DNA of 41,906 bases from Sphingobacteriales bacterium (lineage in GTDB: Bacteria > Bacteroidota > Bacteroidia > Sphingobacteriales > Sphingobacteriaceae), in assembly GCA_026390835.1 (NCBI GenBank), contig JAPLFD010000018.1, positions 1 through 41,906 on the forward strand, written 5' to 3'. The position numbers and the translations under genes were made by a program. Under the pieces are notes generated by a model. That model saw only the letters and a list, made by a program, of their open reading frames with translations, did no database searches and had not been told where the DNA came from. How positions within the stretch are numbered: the stretch's first letter is position 1; the number at the start of each line of letters is the position of its first letter. This document shows, in pieces, positions 17,930-27,200 of this stretch.

Positions 17930-17961
17930 ATTGGACTGCAAAGATATATTTCGTTTCTTTG
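17930..17961 (+). promoter_or_regulatory. Possible era promoter, mirror image of the tRNA promoter
   Basis: Because of the dyad symmetry, the plus strand carries ATTG (17930-17933), a 20-nt spacer and TTTCTTTG (17954-17961). Each box differs from consensus by one base. A start near 17967 would give a leader of about 24 nt before era. TATATTTC at 17945-17952 is an alternative -7 box but lacks a -33 partner at the right distance. Confidence 0.4.
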
Positions 17962-17969
17962 CAGTCCAA
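17931..17969. repeat. 14-bp perfect inverted repeat between the tRNAs and era
   Basis: TTGGACTGCAAAGA (17931-17944) and its exact reverse complement TCTTTGCAGTCCAA (17956-17969) are separated by 11 nt (TATATTTCGTT). The repeat overlaps the tRNA promoter and a weaker promoter in the opposite direction, so it may be an operator or a symmetric double promoter. It is AT-rich in the spacer and does not look like a terminator stem. Confidence 0.85.
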
Positions 17970-17970
17970 A
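17939..17970 (-). promoter_or_regulatory. Consensus Bacteroidota promoter for the tRNA-Met/tRNA-Glu transcript
   Basis: On the minus strand TTTG (17970-17967) is followed after exactly 20 nt by TATCTTTG (17946-17939), a full match to the -33 and -7 consensus. The predicted start near 17933 leaves about 55 nt of leader before the tRNA 5' end for RNase P to remove. The -33 and -7 boxes sit in opposite arms of the inverted repeat at 17931-17969. Confidence 0.72.
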
Positions 17971-17990
17971 TCTTTTTCAAAATAAATTCC

Positions 17991-18869
17991 ATGTCGCATA
18001 AAGCCGGTTTTGTGAGTCTCGTCGGGAAACCGAATGCGGGGAAATCTACCCTCATGAACGCCCTAGTGGGTGAAAAGATGTCCATCGTTACCTCGAAGGC
18101 TCAAACCACTAGGCACCGGATTTTAGGAATTGTGAATGAACCCGACGTGCAAATTATTTTTTCAGACACTCCGGGCGTCATAAAACCGCATTATGGATTG
18201 CAAGAATCTATGATGAGTGTGGTGAATGGTTCGGTGGTAGATGCAGATTTGATTTTGTTTGTAACCGACATCAACGAACGTTACGACGAGAACGATGTAT
18301 TAGAGCGATTACAAAAAACAAAATCACCTGTGGCGGTCATCATCAATAAAATTGATAAATCGGACGAGGAGAAGGTAATGGCGAAGATTGAATATTGGAA
18401 AGAGCTTTTAAATCCCGAAGCCATTTTTGCGGTTTCGGCCTTACACGACCATAATATACCCGCAGTATTGCAATTTATTCACGATAAATTGCCCGAACAT
18501 CCGCCCTATTACGATAAAGACACACTAACCGACCGTACCGAGCGCTTTTTTGTTTCGGAAATTATCAGAGAAAAAATATTTAAACTCTACGACAAAGAAA
18601 TTCCGTACAGCACCGAAGTATTAATTACCGCCTTTAAAGAAGAAGGGAAATTAACCCGCATTAGTGCCGAAGTGGTGGTAGAGCGTGATTCGCAAAAGAA
18701 TATAATAATAGGCAAGGGTGGAGAAATGATTAAAAAGGTAGGCACCTATGCCCGCCAAGATATTGAAGTATTTTTAAGCAAAAAGGTATTTTTGGAGATT
18801 TTTGTGAAAGTTATTGCCGATTGGCGTAACCGAAAAAATTACCTAAAAAGCTTCGGATACGAGAATTAA
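17991..18869 (+). CDS. era: GTPase Era (16S rRNA maturation and 30S assembly)
   Basis: This 292-residue protein binds the 3' end of 16S rRNA and helps assemble the small subunit. The GTPase motifs are present: G1 GKPNAGKST (about residues 12-20), switch TTRH, G3 DTPG, G4 NKID. A C-terminal KH RNA-binding domain has the loop IIGKGGEMIKKVG (about 242-254). The start at 17991 gives the usual short N-terminus (MSHKAGFVSLVG). A longer in-frame reading from 17898 would begin upstream of the promoter-like inverted repeat and was rejected. der follows 12 nt after the stop, so the two ribosome-assembly GTPases form an operon. Confidence 0.97.
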   Translation: MSHKAGFVSLVGKPNAGKSTLMNALVGEKMSIVTSKAQTTRHRILGIVNEPDVQIIFSDTPGVIKPHYGLQESMMSVVNGSVVDADLILFVTDINERYDENDVLERLQKTKSPVAVIINKIDKSDEEKVMAKIEYWKELLNPEAIFAVSALHDHNIPAVLQFIHDKLPEHPPYYDKDTLTDRTERFFVSEIIREKIFKLYDKEIPYSTEVLITAFKEEGKLTRISAEVVVERDSQKNIIIGKGGEMIKKVGTYARQDIEVFLSKKVFLEIFVKVIADWRNRKNYLKSFGYEN

Positions 18870-18881
18870 GACCAAAGAAAC

Positions 18882-20183
18882 ATGAGTAATATAGTAGCCA
18901 TAGTAGGACGCCCAAATGTGGGAAAATCAACACTTTTTAATCGTTTAATAGAAAGCCGTAAGGCTATTGTTGACGACATGAGTGGTGTAACCCGCGATCG
19001 TCATTACGGCGTATCGGAATGGGTGGGCAACCACTTTACGGTTATTGATACTGGTGGCTATGTAGCCCATTCGGAAGATGTATTTGAAGTAGCCATTCGT
19101 GAACAAGTTACCATTGCCATTGAAGAAGCCAGCGTGGTTATTTTTATGGTAGATGTGGTTACCGGTGTAACCGATTTGGATGATGAAATTGCCCATATTT
19201 TACGCCGTAGTAAAAAACCGGTATACGTAGTTGCCAATAAAGTAGATAACAACAATTTACGCAACGAAGCCGCTGTGTTTTATAGCTTGGGCCTTGGCGA
19301 AATATACCTCATTTCGGCCATGACGGGTTCTGGAACCGGCGAATTATTAGACGAAGTAATTACCCATTTCGAAGAAGAACCCGAAGCAGAAAATAACCTG
19401 CCTAAATACGCTATTGTTGGCCGCCCGAACGTAGGAAAATCATCGCTTATAAATGCTTTAATTGGCAAAGAACGCAATATTGTAACCCCAATTGCTGGCA
19501 CCACCCGCGATTCTATTCACATTCACTACAACCAATTTGGCCACGAGTTTATGCTGATTGATACCGCCGGATTGCGTAAAAAAACCAAGGTAAAAGAGAA
19601 TATTGAGTTTTACTCGGTCATGCGAACCATTAAAGCATTGGAAGAAGCTGATGTAATTGTATTGATGATTGATGCCGTAGAAGGAATAGAATCACAAGAC
19701 ATCAACATTTTTCACCTAGCCGAGAAAAACAAAAAGGGCATTGTAATTTTGGTAAACAAATGGGATTTGATTGAAAAAGATCACAAAACCACCAAAGCCT
19801 TTGAAGAGCAGATTTACGAAAAAATATCTCCTTTTACCGATGTGCCTATCATTTTCACATCAGTTGTAGAGAAACAACGTATTTTCAAAGCCATTGAAGC
19901 GGCCGCCAAAGTATACGAGAACAAACTGAAAAAAGTTCCAACCTCCAAACTTAACGATGTAATGCTTCCCCTAATTGAGCATTACCCGCCACCGGCTACC
20001 AAAGGAAAATACATTAAGGTAAAATATGTAACGCAAATAAATGCGACCTCACCCATGTTTGCCTTCTTTTGTAACTTACCGCAATATGTTAAAGAACCCT
20101 ACAAACGTTTCATCGAAAACAAGTTGAGAGAAAACTTTGATTTTAAAGGCGTGCCCATTCAAATCTTTTTCAGGCAGAAATAA
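18882..20183 (+). CDS. der: GTPase Der (EngA), tandem G domains, 50S assembly
   Basis: This 433-residue protein has two consecutive GTPase domains, the signature of Der. The first P-loop is GRPNVGKST (about residue 9) and the second GRPNVGKSS (from G180). Each domain has DTGG or DTAG and NK.D motifs. A KH-like C-terminal domain (about 350-433) ends the protein. Der is essential for large-subunit assembly. It lies 12 nt after era. The 118-nt AT-rich gap that follows carries no obvious terminator but holds the promoter of the next gene. Confidence 0.98.
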   Translation: MSNIVAIVGRPNVGKSTLFNRLIESRKAIVDDMSGVTRDRHYGVSEWVGNHFTVIDTGGYVAHSEDVFEVAIREQVTIAIEEASVVIFMVDVVTGVTDLDDEIAHILRRSKKPVYVVANKVDNNNLRNEAAVFYSLGLGEIYLISAMTGSGTGELLDEVITHFEEEPEAENNLPKYAIVGRPNVGKSSLINALIGKERNIVTPIAGTTRDSIHIHYNQFGHEFMLIDTAGLRKKTKVKENIEFYSVMRTIKALEEADVIVLMIDAVEGIESQDINIFHLAEKNKKGIVILVNKWDLIEKDHKTTKAFEEQIYEKISPFTDVPIIFTSVVEKQRIFKAIEAAAKVYENKLKKVPTSKLNDVMLPLIEHYPPPATKGKYIKVKYVTQINATSPMFAFFCNLPQYVKEPYKRFIENKLRENFDFKGVPIQIFFRQK

Positions 20184-20239
20184 CCTAGTTAATTCGAATT
20201 TCATCTTATTATCATATTATTAAGAATTATTCTAAATAA

Positions 20240-20271
20240 TTTGATTCTTATAAATTTCTATGCTATGTTTG
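20240..20271 (+). promoter_or_regulatory. Consensus Bacteroidota promoter for the TonB-dependent receptor
   Basis: TTTG (20240-20243), a 20-nt spacer and TATGTTTG (20264-20271) match the -33/-7 consensus fully. The predicted start near 20277 gives a leader of about 25 nt before the ATG at 20302. No inverted repeat that would suggest a Fur-like operator was identified around it. Confidence 0.75.
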
Positions 20272-20301
20272 CTCACTATTTATAATAAATCTAAATAAGA
20301 G

Positions 20302-22512
20302 ATGGGGAGAACACTATTGTTCTGTTTTTTATTACTAGCGGCCTTAACCCGTCTAAATGCACAAGAAAAAAAGTTTAAATTTACCATAGCACCATCGGAT
20401 AGCATTCGCATGGAGATGCCACAAGTAGTTATTATTGGTAAAAAAGATAGACTATTTACACAGGTGCCCGGATCGGTAAGTACCATTGACCCGAAAGAAC
20501 TCAAACAAACAGCTGCATTAACGAGCAATGAGGTATTAAGAAAACTACCCGGACTAAATGTGGTAGATGAAGAAGGGGCCGGGCTGAGACTCAATATTGG
20601 CATTAGAGGCCTAGACCCCGACAGAAGTAGGAATGTTTTGGTTTTAGAAGACGGGATTCCTATAGCCTTAGGCCCTTACGGAGAACCAGAATTATATTTT
20701 AGTCCCTCCATTGATAAAATGGCTGGCATAGAGGTGGTAAAAGGAAGCGGCCAAATACTTTTCGGACCACAAACTACAGGTGGCGTAATAAACATGTTCA
20801 CGTTCGATCCCCCAGCTCAGGAGCAAACACGCATGAAATTATCGGGAGGCATGGGCGGTATTTTTTCTGGTTTATGGAGCTATGGGAACAGCCTAGGCAA
20901 GGTTGGATTTTTAGTAAGTTACTTACACAAAAGTGCCAATAAGCTGGGGCCAACCTGGTTTCAGGTGAACGATTTATCGGCCAAAATTAAACTTCAAACT
21001 AGCCAACGTTCTAGCCTTGGCCTAAAAATAGGTTTGTATCATGAAATGTCGAATTCAACCTATATAGGCTTAACGCAAACCATGTTTGATACAGGAGGCC
21101 AAGATTATACACAGCTAGCTCCATTAGATAGATTACCGGTAAAAAGGTATGCCATAAGTGCCACCCATAAACTGTATGTAAACCCACGATTGAGCATACA
21201 AACTACCGCTTTTGGGTATACGATATCTAGAAATTGGCAACGTCAGGATTTTACTTTTAATGCTCTAGCAAACAATAAAAGTGGACAAATTTGGGGTGAC
21301 CCATCTGTTAGCAATGGAGCCATTTACATGTTAAATTCAAGCGGTAATCGCAATCGAAATTTTAGCGTGGCTGGGATTGAACCGCAACTGAAGTGGGCGT
21401 ATACATTGCTTAATACCCAAAACGAATTACAAAGCGGCATACGCTACTTGTATGAGCAGGCTGAAGAACAATTTGTACTAGGGCAAAAAGCAGATGCCTC
21501 TGCCGGTGATGTGCGTGATAGCGAAGTTAGACGTGGACATGCTGTGAGCTTGTATGCCCTAAATAAAATAAATATTAACCAAAAATTATCGCTTAACATG
21601 GGGGTCCGTTATGAAAACTTTAATTATGAGCGCCAAATTTTAAGAGGAAGATTTACCCTAAATAATCAAGTGCTTGTTCGCGATACCAATTTGGTTGCTA
21701 ACAATCAAATACAAAGCATTATTCCTGGGGCTGGCGTGAATTATGCTTGGTCGGATAAATTGCAATTTTTTGCCGGCCTGCATAAGGGCTTTGCACCCCC
21801 AAGAATTAAAGATGCAATTACCACTACTGGTTTTTCATACAATATAGATGCTGCCCTAAGTATGAACTACGAAATAGGCACTCGATTAAAAATAGGGGAA
21901 TTTTTAGACCTTGAATGCACTGCATATGCAATGGATTTCGAAAATCAACTAATCCCGGTGTCGGTTTCATCGGGAAACACCAACGCAGCTGGCATTATAA
22001 ATGGTGGAAAAACTATGCATAAAGGAATAGAAGCTGGTTTTAAGCTCGATTTTTCACCAGTAATAGGTACAAAAAACTCCATCAAACTCGAAAGTAATGC
22101 CACGTTCCAAAACGCCTATTACAATGCCAACCGATTTGTAGCGGCAAACGGTAGCACGATCAATGTAAAGGGTTATCAAGTACCCTACTCACCCCGAGTA
22201 ATGATCAACTCAGCTATAACTTACAGCCCGGATAGAGGTATAGGTTTCAAACTGGCAACTAATTACATCGGCCCTCAGTATACCGACGAATTAAATACTG
22301 TTTTACCAAATGCCAATGGGCGAAGCGGTAAAATAGGAAGCCGTGTAATCACAGATTTAAACTTGTTTTACCAATTTCCAAAACAAAATATTAGTATTCA
22401 TTTAGCTGCAAAAAATATAGGTGATGTGCGCTATATAAGCACCCGACGGCCCGAAGGAATTCGTGTGGGCTTGCCCAGATTGATCACTGCAGGATTAGAA
22501 ATATCGCTTTAA
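20302..22512 (+). CDS. TonB-dependent outer-membrane receptor (FecA/siderophore-receptor-like)
   Basis: This 736-residue receptor has a signal peptide (MGRTLLFCFLLLAALTRLNAQ) and a short N-terminus with a possible TonB box (MPQVVIIGKK, about 38-47). The plug domain (about 48-165) includes GLNVVDEEGAGLRLNIGIRG, LEDGIPIALGPYGEPE and the KGSGQILFGPQTTGGVINM motif. A 22-strand-type barrel fills the rest. There is no CarboxypepD_reg-like or STN domain, unlike SusC or FecA with surface signalling. That points to uptake of a small ligand such as an iron chelate or vitamin, which is inference. It is transcribed alone from its own promoter, with murQ starting 60 nt later. No partner periplasmic protein is nearby. 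Confidence 0.92.
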   Translation: MGRTLLFCFLLLAALTRLNAQEKKFKFTIAPSDSIRMEMPQVVIIGKKDRLFTQVPGSVSTIDPKELKQTAALTSNEVLRKLPGLNVVDEEGAGLRLNIGIRGLDPDRSRNVLVLEDGIPIALGPYGEPELYFSPSIDKMAGIEVVKGSGQILFGPQTTGGVINMFTFDPPAQEQTRMKLSGGMGGIFSGLWSYGNSLGKVGFLVSYLHKSANKLGPTWFQVNDLSAKIKLQTSQRSSLGLKIGLYHEMSNSTYIGLTQTMFDTGGQDYTQLAPLDRLPVKRYAISATHKLYVNPRLSIQTTAFGYTISRNWQRQDFTFNALANNKSGQIWGDPSVSNGAIYMLNSSGNRNRNFSVAGIEPQLKWAYTLLNTQNELQSGIRYLYEQAEEQFVLGQKADASAGDVRDSEVRRGHAVSLYALNKININQKLSLNMGVRYENFNYERQILRGRFTLNNQVLVRDTNLVANNQIQSIIPGAGVNYAWSDKLQFFAGLHKGFAPPRIKDAITTTGFSYNIDAALSMNYEIGTRLKIGEFLDLECTAYAMDFENQLIPVSVSSGNTNAAGIINGGKTMHKGIEAGFKLDFSPVIGTKNSIKLESNATFQNAYYNANRFVAANGSTINVKGYQVPYSPRVMINSAITYSPDRGIGFKLATNYIGPQYTDELNTVLPNANGRSGKIGSRVITDLNLFYQFPKQNISIHLAAKNIGDVRYISTRRPEGIRVGLPRLITAGLEISL

Positions 22513-22572
22513 GCAACCCACAAATTAAAATCAGCAAAACTTCCAGCTTCGGGATAATATTCTCATTTTTAC

Positions 22573-23406
22573 GTGTCCAAAAGCTCCAGTAACTTGAAAC
22601 CGAGTACCGAACAAGATTCCCATTTCGATAACCTAGATAAAATGTCAACTCACGACTTGTTGAGAGGCATGAACCAGGAAGATAAAACCGTTCCTTTGGC
22701 GGTAGAGAAATCCATTCCACAATTAGAATCCTTGGTGGAAGCCATTGTACCCCGTATGCAAGCCGGTGGCCGTTTATTTTACATTGGAGCGGGCACCAGT
22801 GGCCGTCTAGGTGTGGTAGATGCCTCCGAATGTCCGCCTACTTATGGCGTACCCTTCGATTTGGTAATTGGCCTTATTGCTGGTGGCGATAGCGCCATAC
22901 GCAAAGCCGTAGAATTTGCCGAAGACGATGCCGAACAAGCATGGAAAGATCTTGCTGCCTACCAACCAACCCCCAATGATACGCTAATTGGTATTGCCGC
23001 TTCTGGCCGTACACCTTATGTTATAGGCGGTTTGAAACAAGCCAATGAAGCCGGCCTTTTAACCGGCTGTGTGGTATGCAATGCCGGTAGCCAGGTAGCT
23101 GCCCAAGCACAATTTCCGATTGAAGTAGTGGTAGGCCCCGAATTTGTAACCGGATCAACCCGGATGAAATCGGGCACGGCACAAAAACTCGTGCTCAATA
23201 TGATTAGCACCTCCGTAATGATTCGTTTAGGACGAGTAAAAGGCAATAAAATGGTCGATATGCAGCTTAGCAACCATAAATTGGTGGGACGAGCCATTGC
23301 CATGGTGGTACAAGAATTAGGCGTAAGCGAAGAAAAAGCCAAGCAACTGCTCGATGAATTTGGTAACGTGCGCAAAGCCTGCGATGGATTCAGAAACAAA
23401 GGCTAA
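22573..23406 (+). CDS. murQ: N-acetylmuramic acid 6-phosphate etherase
   Basis: MurQ converts MurNAc-6-phosphate to GlcNAc-6-phosphate and lactate in cell-wall recycling. The 277-residue protein has the SIS fold and family motifs: TEQDS near the N-terminus, LFYIGAGTSGRLGVVDASECPPT (with the catalytic Glu of ASECPPT), IAASGRTPYVIGG and GSTRMKSGTAQKLVLNM. A GTG at 22573 is used as the start because no ATG lies between it and the conserved TEQDS segment. It is slightly shorter than E. coli MurQ, at the C-terminus. The next gene begins 4 nt after the stop, so the two are probably cotranscribed. Confidence 0.96.
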   Translation: MSKSSSNLKPSTEQDSHFDNLDKMSTHDLLRGMNQEDKTVPLAVEKSIPQLESLVEAIVPRMQAGGRLFYIGAGTSGRLGVVDASECPPTYGVPFDLVIGLIAGGDSAIRKAVEFAEDDAEQAWKDLAAYQPTPNDTLIGIAASGRTPYVIGGLKQANEAGLLTGCVVCNAGSQVAAQAQFPIEVVVGPEFVTGSTRMKSGTAQKLVLNMISTSVMIRLGRVKGNKMVDMQLSNHKLVGRAIAMVVQELGVSEEKAKQLLDEFGNVRKACDGFRNKG

Positions 23407-23409
23407 ACT

Positions 23410-23976
23410 ATGCATGAGTTAGAACCCTATTACCGCTGGCGTGACGACTATATTGCCGCCGAAGACCCCCGTTCCCCTTTTTACGCTACGGTGTATAGCG
23501 AATTTACCTACGATAAGCAGATTTACAATTACCTCATCCACCCACAATGGGATTTTTTTGGTTCCCAAACCCTCTATCTAAAAGTATTGGTTGCCGATTA
23601 CGATCGCGGTTACGTTATCATTGAACTTATTGGCGAATGGAACGATGCCCTACACAACGACATCATGTTTTTGAAACGAGAAATTTTAGACCTCATGATA
23701 GACGAAGGCCTCAATAAATTCATTCTAATTGGAGAAAACGTACTTAATTTCCACTCTTCCGACGATTGCTATTACGAAGAATGGTTCCAGGAGGTAGAAG
23801 ACGGGTGGATAGCCGCCATCAACTTTCGCGAACATGTGATTGATGAGTTTAAACGAAACAACATAGATTATTACCTCAACTTTGGCGGAGAGCTAGATCA
23901 ACTCCCTTGGCGCAATCTCAAGCCCATTCAGTTGTTTAAAAAAGTAGAAGAACTTCTTACAAAACGTTTGAATTAA
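23410..23976 (+). CDS. Unrecognised acidic, aromatic-rich cytoplasmic protein next to murQ
   Basis: I do not recognise this 188-residue protein. It has no signal peptide or membrane segment, is rich in Asp/Glu, Trp and Tyr (HPQWDFFGSQTLYL, CYYEEWFQEVEDGWIAA), and seems to be one compact alpha/beta domain. A central helix (LKREILDLMIDEGLNKFIL) is followed by a strand and a turn. No catalytic signature stands out. The ATG is 4 nt after murQ, so it may take part in cell-wall recycling or its control, but that rests only on position. It ends 69 nt before the metH promoter. Confidence 0.8.
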   Translation: MHELEPYYRWRDDYIAAEDPRSPFYATVYSEFTYDKQIYNYLIHPQWDFFGSQTLYLKVLVADYDRGYVIIELIGEWNDALHNDIMFLKREILDLMIDEGLNKFILIGENVLNFHSSDDCYYEEWFQEVEDGWIAAINFREHVIDEFKRNNIDYYLNFGGELDQLPWRNLKPIQLFKKVEELLTKRLN

Positions 23977-24045
23977 CCTCCTTTTGCCAAATTAAATTTT
24001 GCAAAGTTCTTATTTAGCCAATCAATCAAAATAATATTTCGATTT

Positions 24046-24077
24046 TTTGGATTAACGGCCTAAAAATGCCATTTTTG
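24046..24077 (+). promoter_or_regulatory. Promoter of the SAM riboswitch-metH-metF transcript
   Basis: TTTG (24046-24049), 20 nt, then CATTTTTG (24070-24077), one base off TAnnTTTG. The expected start at about 24082-24084 coincides with the first base of the riboswitch P1 stem (24083), which supports the call independently. Confidence 0.62.
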
Positions 24078-24082
24078 TGCTG

Positions 24083-24175
24083 CTTATAAAGAAAGACGGA
24101 GGGACTAGACCCTGCGAAGTCTTAGCAACCTGTGCTAACAAGGTGCTACATTCTATCCCAATGGGAGCAGATAAG
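24083..24175 (+). ncRNA. SAM-I riboswitch (S-box leader) controlling metH-metF
   Basis: The leader has the S-box aptamer landmarks in order. The P1 strand is CTTAT (24083-24087), then the GGAGGGACTAGACCC internal-loop and kink region (24098-24112), GAAGTCTTAGCAACC (24116-24130), GGTGCTACATTC (24142-24153), the P4 hairpin ATCCCAATGGGAG, and the closing AGATAAG (24169-24175), whose ATAAG pairs with CTTAT. The aptamer binds S-adenosylmethionine. There is no terminator hairpin with a U-run between it and the ATG at 24219, so control is probably at translation or through a weak alternative fold. The metH product downstream fits the ligand. Confidence 0.93.
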
Positions 24176-24218
24176 TAAACGTCTAACAGACCGCTTCTCT
24201 TTACAAGCCAACAACCAC

Positions 24219-27200
24219 ATGAATTTAAGAGAAGCATTACATACACGTATTTTAGTAATTGATGGCGCCATGGGCACCATGATTCAACGCAATCAATTAA
24301 CCGAAGCCGATTTTCGCGGTGAGCGCTTTGCCCAACACCCCTGCGATTTACAAGGCAATAACGACTTGCTCAATATCACTCGTCCCGATGTGGTAAAAGC
24401 CATACATGCCGAATATTTAACTGCCGGTGCCGATATTATTGAAACCAATACCTTCAGTACGCAACGCATTTCACTGGCCGATTATCAGCTGGAACCCTTG
24501 GCGTATGAGTTGAGTTATGAAGGCGCCAAAATAGCTCGAGAAGTTGCGGATGCATTTACCAAACAAAATCCGAACAAGCCCCGTTTTGTAGCCGGAGCCA
24601 TTGGCCCTACCAACCGTACCGCATCCATGTCGCCCGATGTAAACGACCCCAGTTACCGAGCCGTAACTTTCGATGATTTGGTAGAAGCCTATTACGAACA
24701 AGTGAAAGGCCTAGTAGATGGCGGAGTAGATGCCTTGCTCATTGAAACCATTTTTGATACACTAAACGCCAAAGCAGCCATTTTCGCCATCAAAAAATAT
24801 GAAGAGGAACTAAAAAAAGCAGGCAAACTCCAAGAAGAGCGCTTAGAAATTATGATTTCGGGCACCATAACCGATGCCAGCGGGCGAACCCTATCCGGAC
24901 AAACCGTAGAAGCCTTTTTACACTCCCTAGGCCATGCCAATTTATTAAGCATTGGCTTTAATTGTGCTTTAGGCGCCAAAGAAATGCGGCCGCATATTCA
25001 GGAATTATCTGAAAAATCAGCCTGCTTTATTTCGGCCTACCCCAATGCAGGATTACCCAACGAATTTGGCGCCTACGATGAACTACCGCATCAAACGGGC
25101 CATTTGGTAGAAGATTTTATGGCCGGTGGCTGGGTAAACATTGTGGGTGGATGCTGTGGCACCACGCCCGAGCATATTAAATGCATCGCCGAAAAAGCAC
25201 AGAAATATAGCCCACGCATTCCATCAACACCCGAGCCTTATTTGCGTTTGAGCGGATTAGAGGCCCTCAATCTAACCCCCGAAACCAATTTTGTAAACAT
25301 TGGCGAACGCACCAACATTACCGGTTCGCCCAAATTTTCGAAACTTATTTTAAGTGGCGATTACGAAGGAGCATTAGCTGTTGCCCGCCAACAAGTAGAG
25401 GGTGGCGCACAAATTATTGATGTAAACATGGACGAAGGCATGCTCGACTCCGAAGCGGCCATGACCAAATTTTTAAACCTCCTAGCCTCCGAACCCGATA
25501 TTGCGAAGCTGCCTATTATGGTTGATTCATCGAAATGGACCGTGATTGAAAACGGCTTAAAATGTTTGCAAGGGAAGGGAATTGTAAATTCCATTTCCTT
25601 AAAAGAAGGCGAAGAAAATTTTAAAACGCAAGCAAAAAAAATAGCACAATACGGAGCAGCCGTAGTGGTAATGGCGTTTGACGAAAAAGGGCAAGCCGAT
25701 TCTCTACAACGCCGTATAGACATTTGTAAACGCTCTTTCGATATTTTAGTAAACGATGTTGGCTTTAAGGCACAAGACATTATTTTCGACCCAAATATTC
25801 TTACAGTTGCCACCGGGCTCGAAGAACATAACAATTATGCGGTTGATTTTATTGAGGCCACTCGTTGGATTAAACAAAACCTCCCACTAGCCAAAGTAAG
25901 TGGCGGCGTGTCCAACATTTCGTTCTCTTTTAGAGGAAATAACGTGGTTCGCGAAGCCATGCATTCGGCTTTTTTATACCACGCCATTAAAGCAGGTTTA
26001 GATATGGGCATTGTAAATGCCGGCATGTTGGAAGTATACGAAGAAATTCCAAAAGACTTATTGGCCTTGGTAGAAGACGTATTGCTTAACCATAGGCCCG
26101 ACGCTACCGAACGCCTAGTAGCATTTGCCGAAAATGTAAAAGGCGCAGGTAAAACCTTGGTAAAAAACGAAGAATGGCGCAAAAATCCCGTAGCCGAACG
26201 CCTATCACATTCGCTGATAAAGGGCATTATAGATTATTTAGAAGAGGATGTAGAAGAAGCACGCCAACAATACGCCAAACCACTCGAAGTCATTGAAGGT
26301 CCGCTAATGGCTGGGATGAATACCGTGGGTGATTTATTTGGCGCCGGCAAAATGTTTTTACCCCAAGTGGTAAAATCGGCTCGAGTGATGAAAAAAGCTG
26401 TGGCCTATTTACAACCTTACTTAGAAGCTGAAAAAACATCGGCTCTTACCACTGCTGGCAAGGTATTGCTGGCCACCGTAAAAGGCGATGTACACGATAT
26501 TGGTAAAAACATTGTGGGCGTAGTATTGGCTTGCAACAATTTCGAGGTGGTAGATCTCGGTGTAATGGTGCCTACCCAAGAAATTATTCGCAGGGCTAAA
26601 GAAGAAAAAGCAGATATAATTGGATTGAGTGGACTCATTACCCCCTCTCTCGATGAGATGGTGCACGTAGCCAAAGAATTGGAACATGAAGGATTAAAAA
26701 TTCCCCTACTCATTGGTGGAGCAACCACCTCACGCATTCACACGGCAGTAAAAATTGCGCCGAATTATTCGGGCGCCAGCGTACACGTACTCGATGCGTC
26801 GCGAAGTGTTGGCGTATGCAGCACCCTCTTAAATGCCGATAAAAAATATAGCTACATTTCCGAGCTTAAAGCAGAGTATGCCCAAAGCCGAGAATCACAT
26901 CTGCAAAAGCAATTAGAAAAGCCTTATGTATCCTTAGCAGATAGTCGGGCACAAAAACCCACAATCAATTGGGAAGAATACAAACCAACCAAGCCTGCAT
27001 TCTTAGGCACCAAAGTTTTCGATAATTTCGATTTAGAAGAACTCGTGCCGTATATCGATTGGACGCCCTTTTTTCATACCTGGGAATTAAGAGGAGCCTA
27101 CCCTCGGATTTTAAGCGATGAAGTAGTGGGCACCGAAGCCACCAACTTATTTGCCGATGCGCAAAAACTATTAACTCGAATTGTAGCAGAAAAACGCTTC

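Noticed and set aside
24132-24218. Upstream metH start at 24132
   Set aside because: It lies inside the SAM-I aptamer. The conserved MetH N-terminus begins at 24219.
25361-25834. 157-residue open frame on the minus strand inside metH
   Set aside because: It is Ser/Pro-rich and lies antisense to the conserved pterin-binding domain of metH. It shows no family features.
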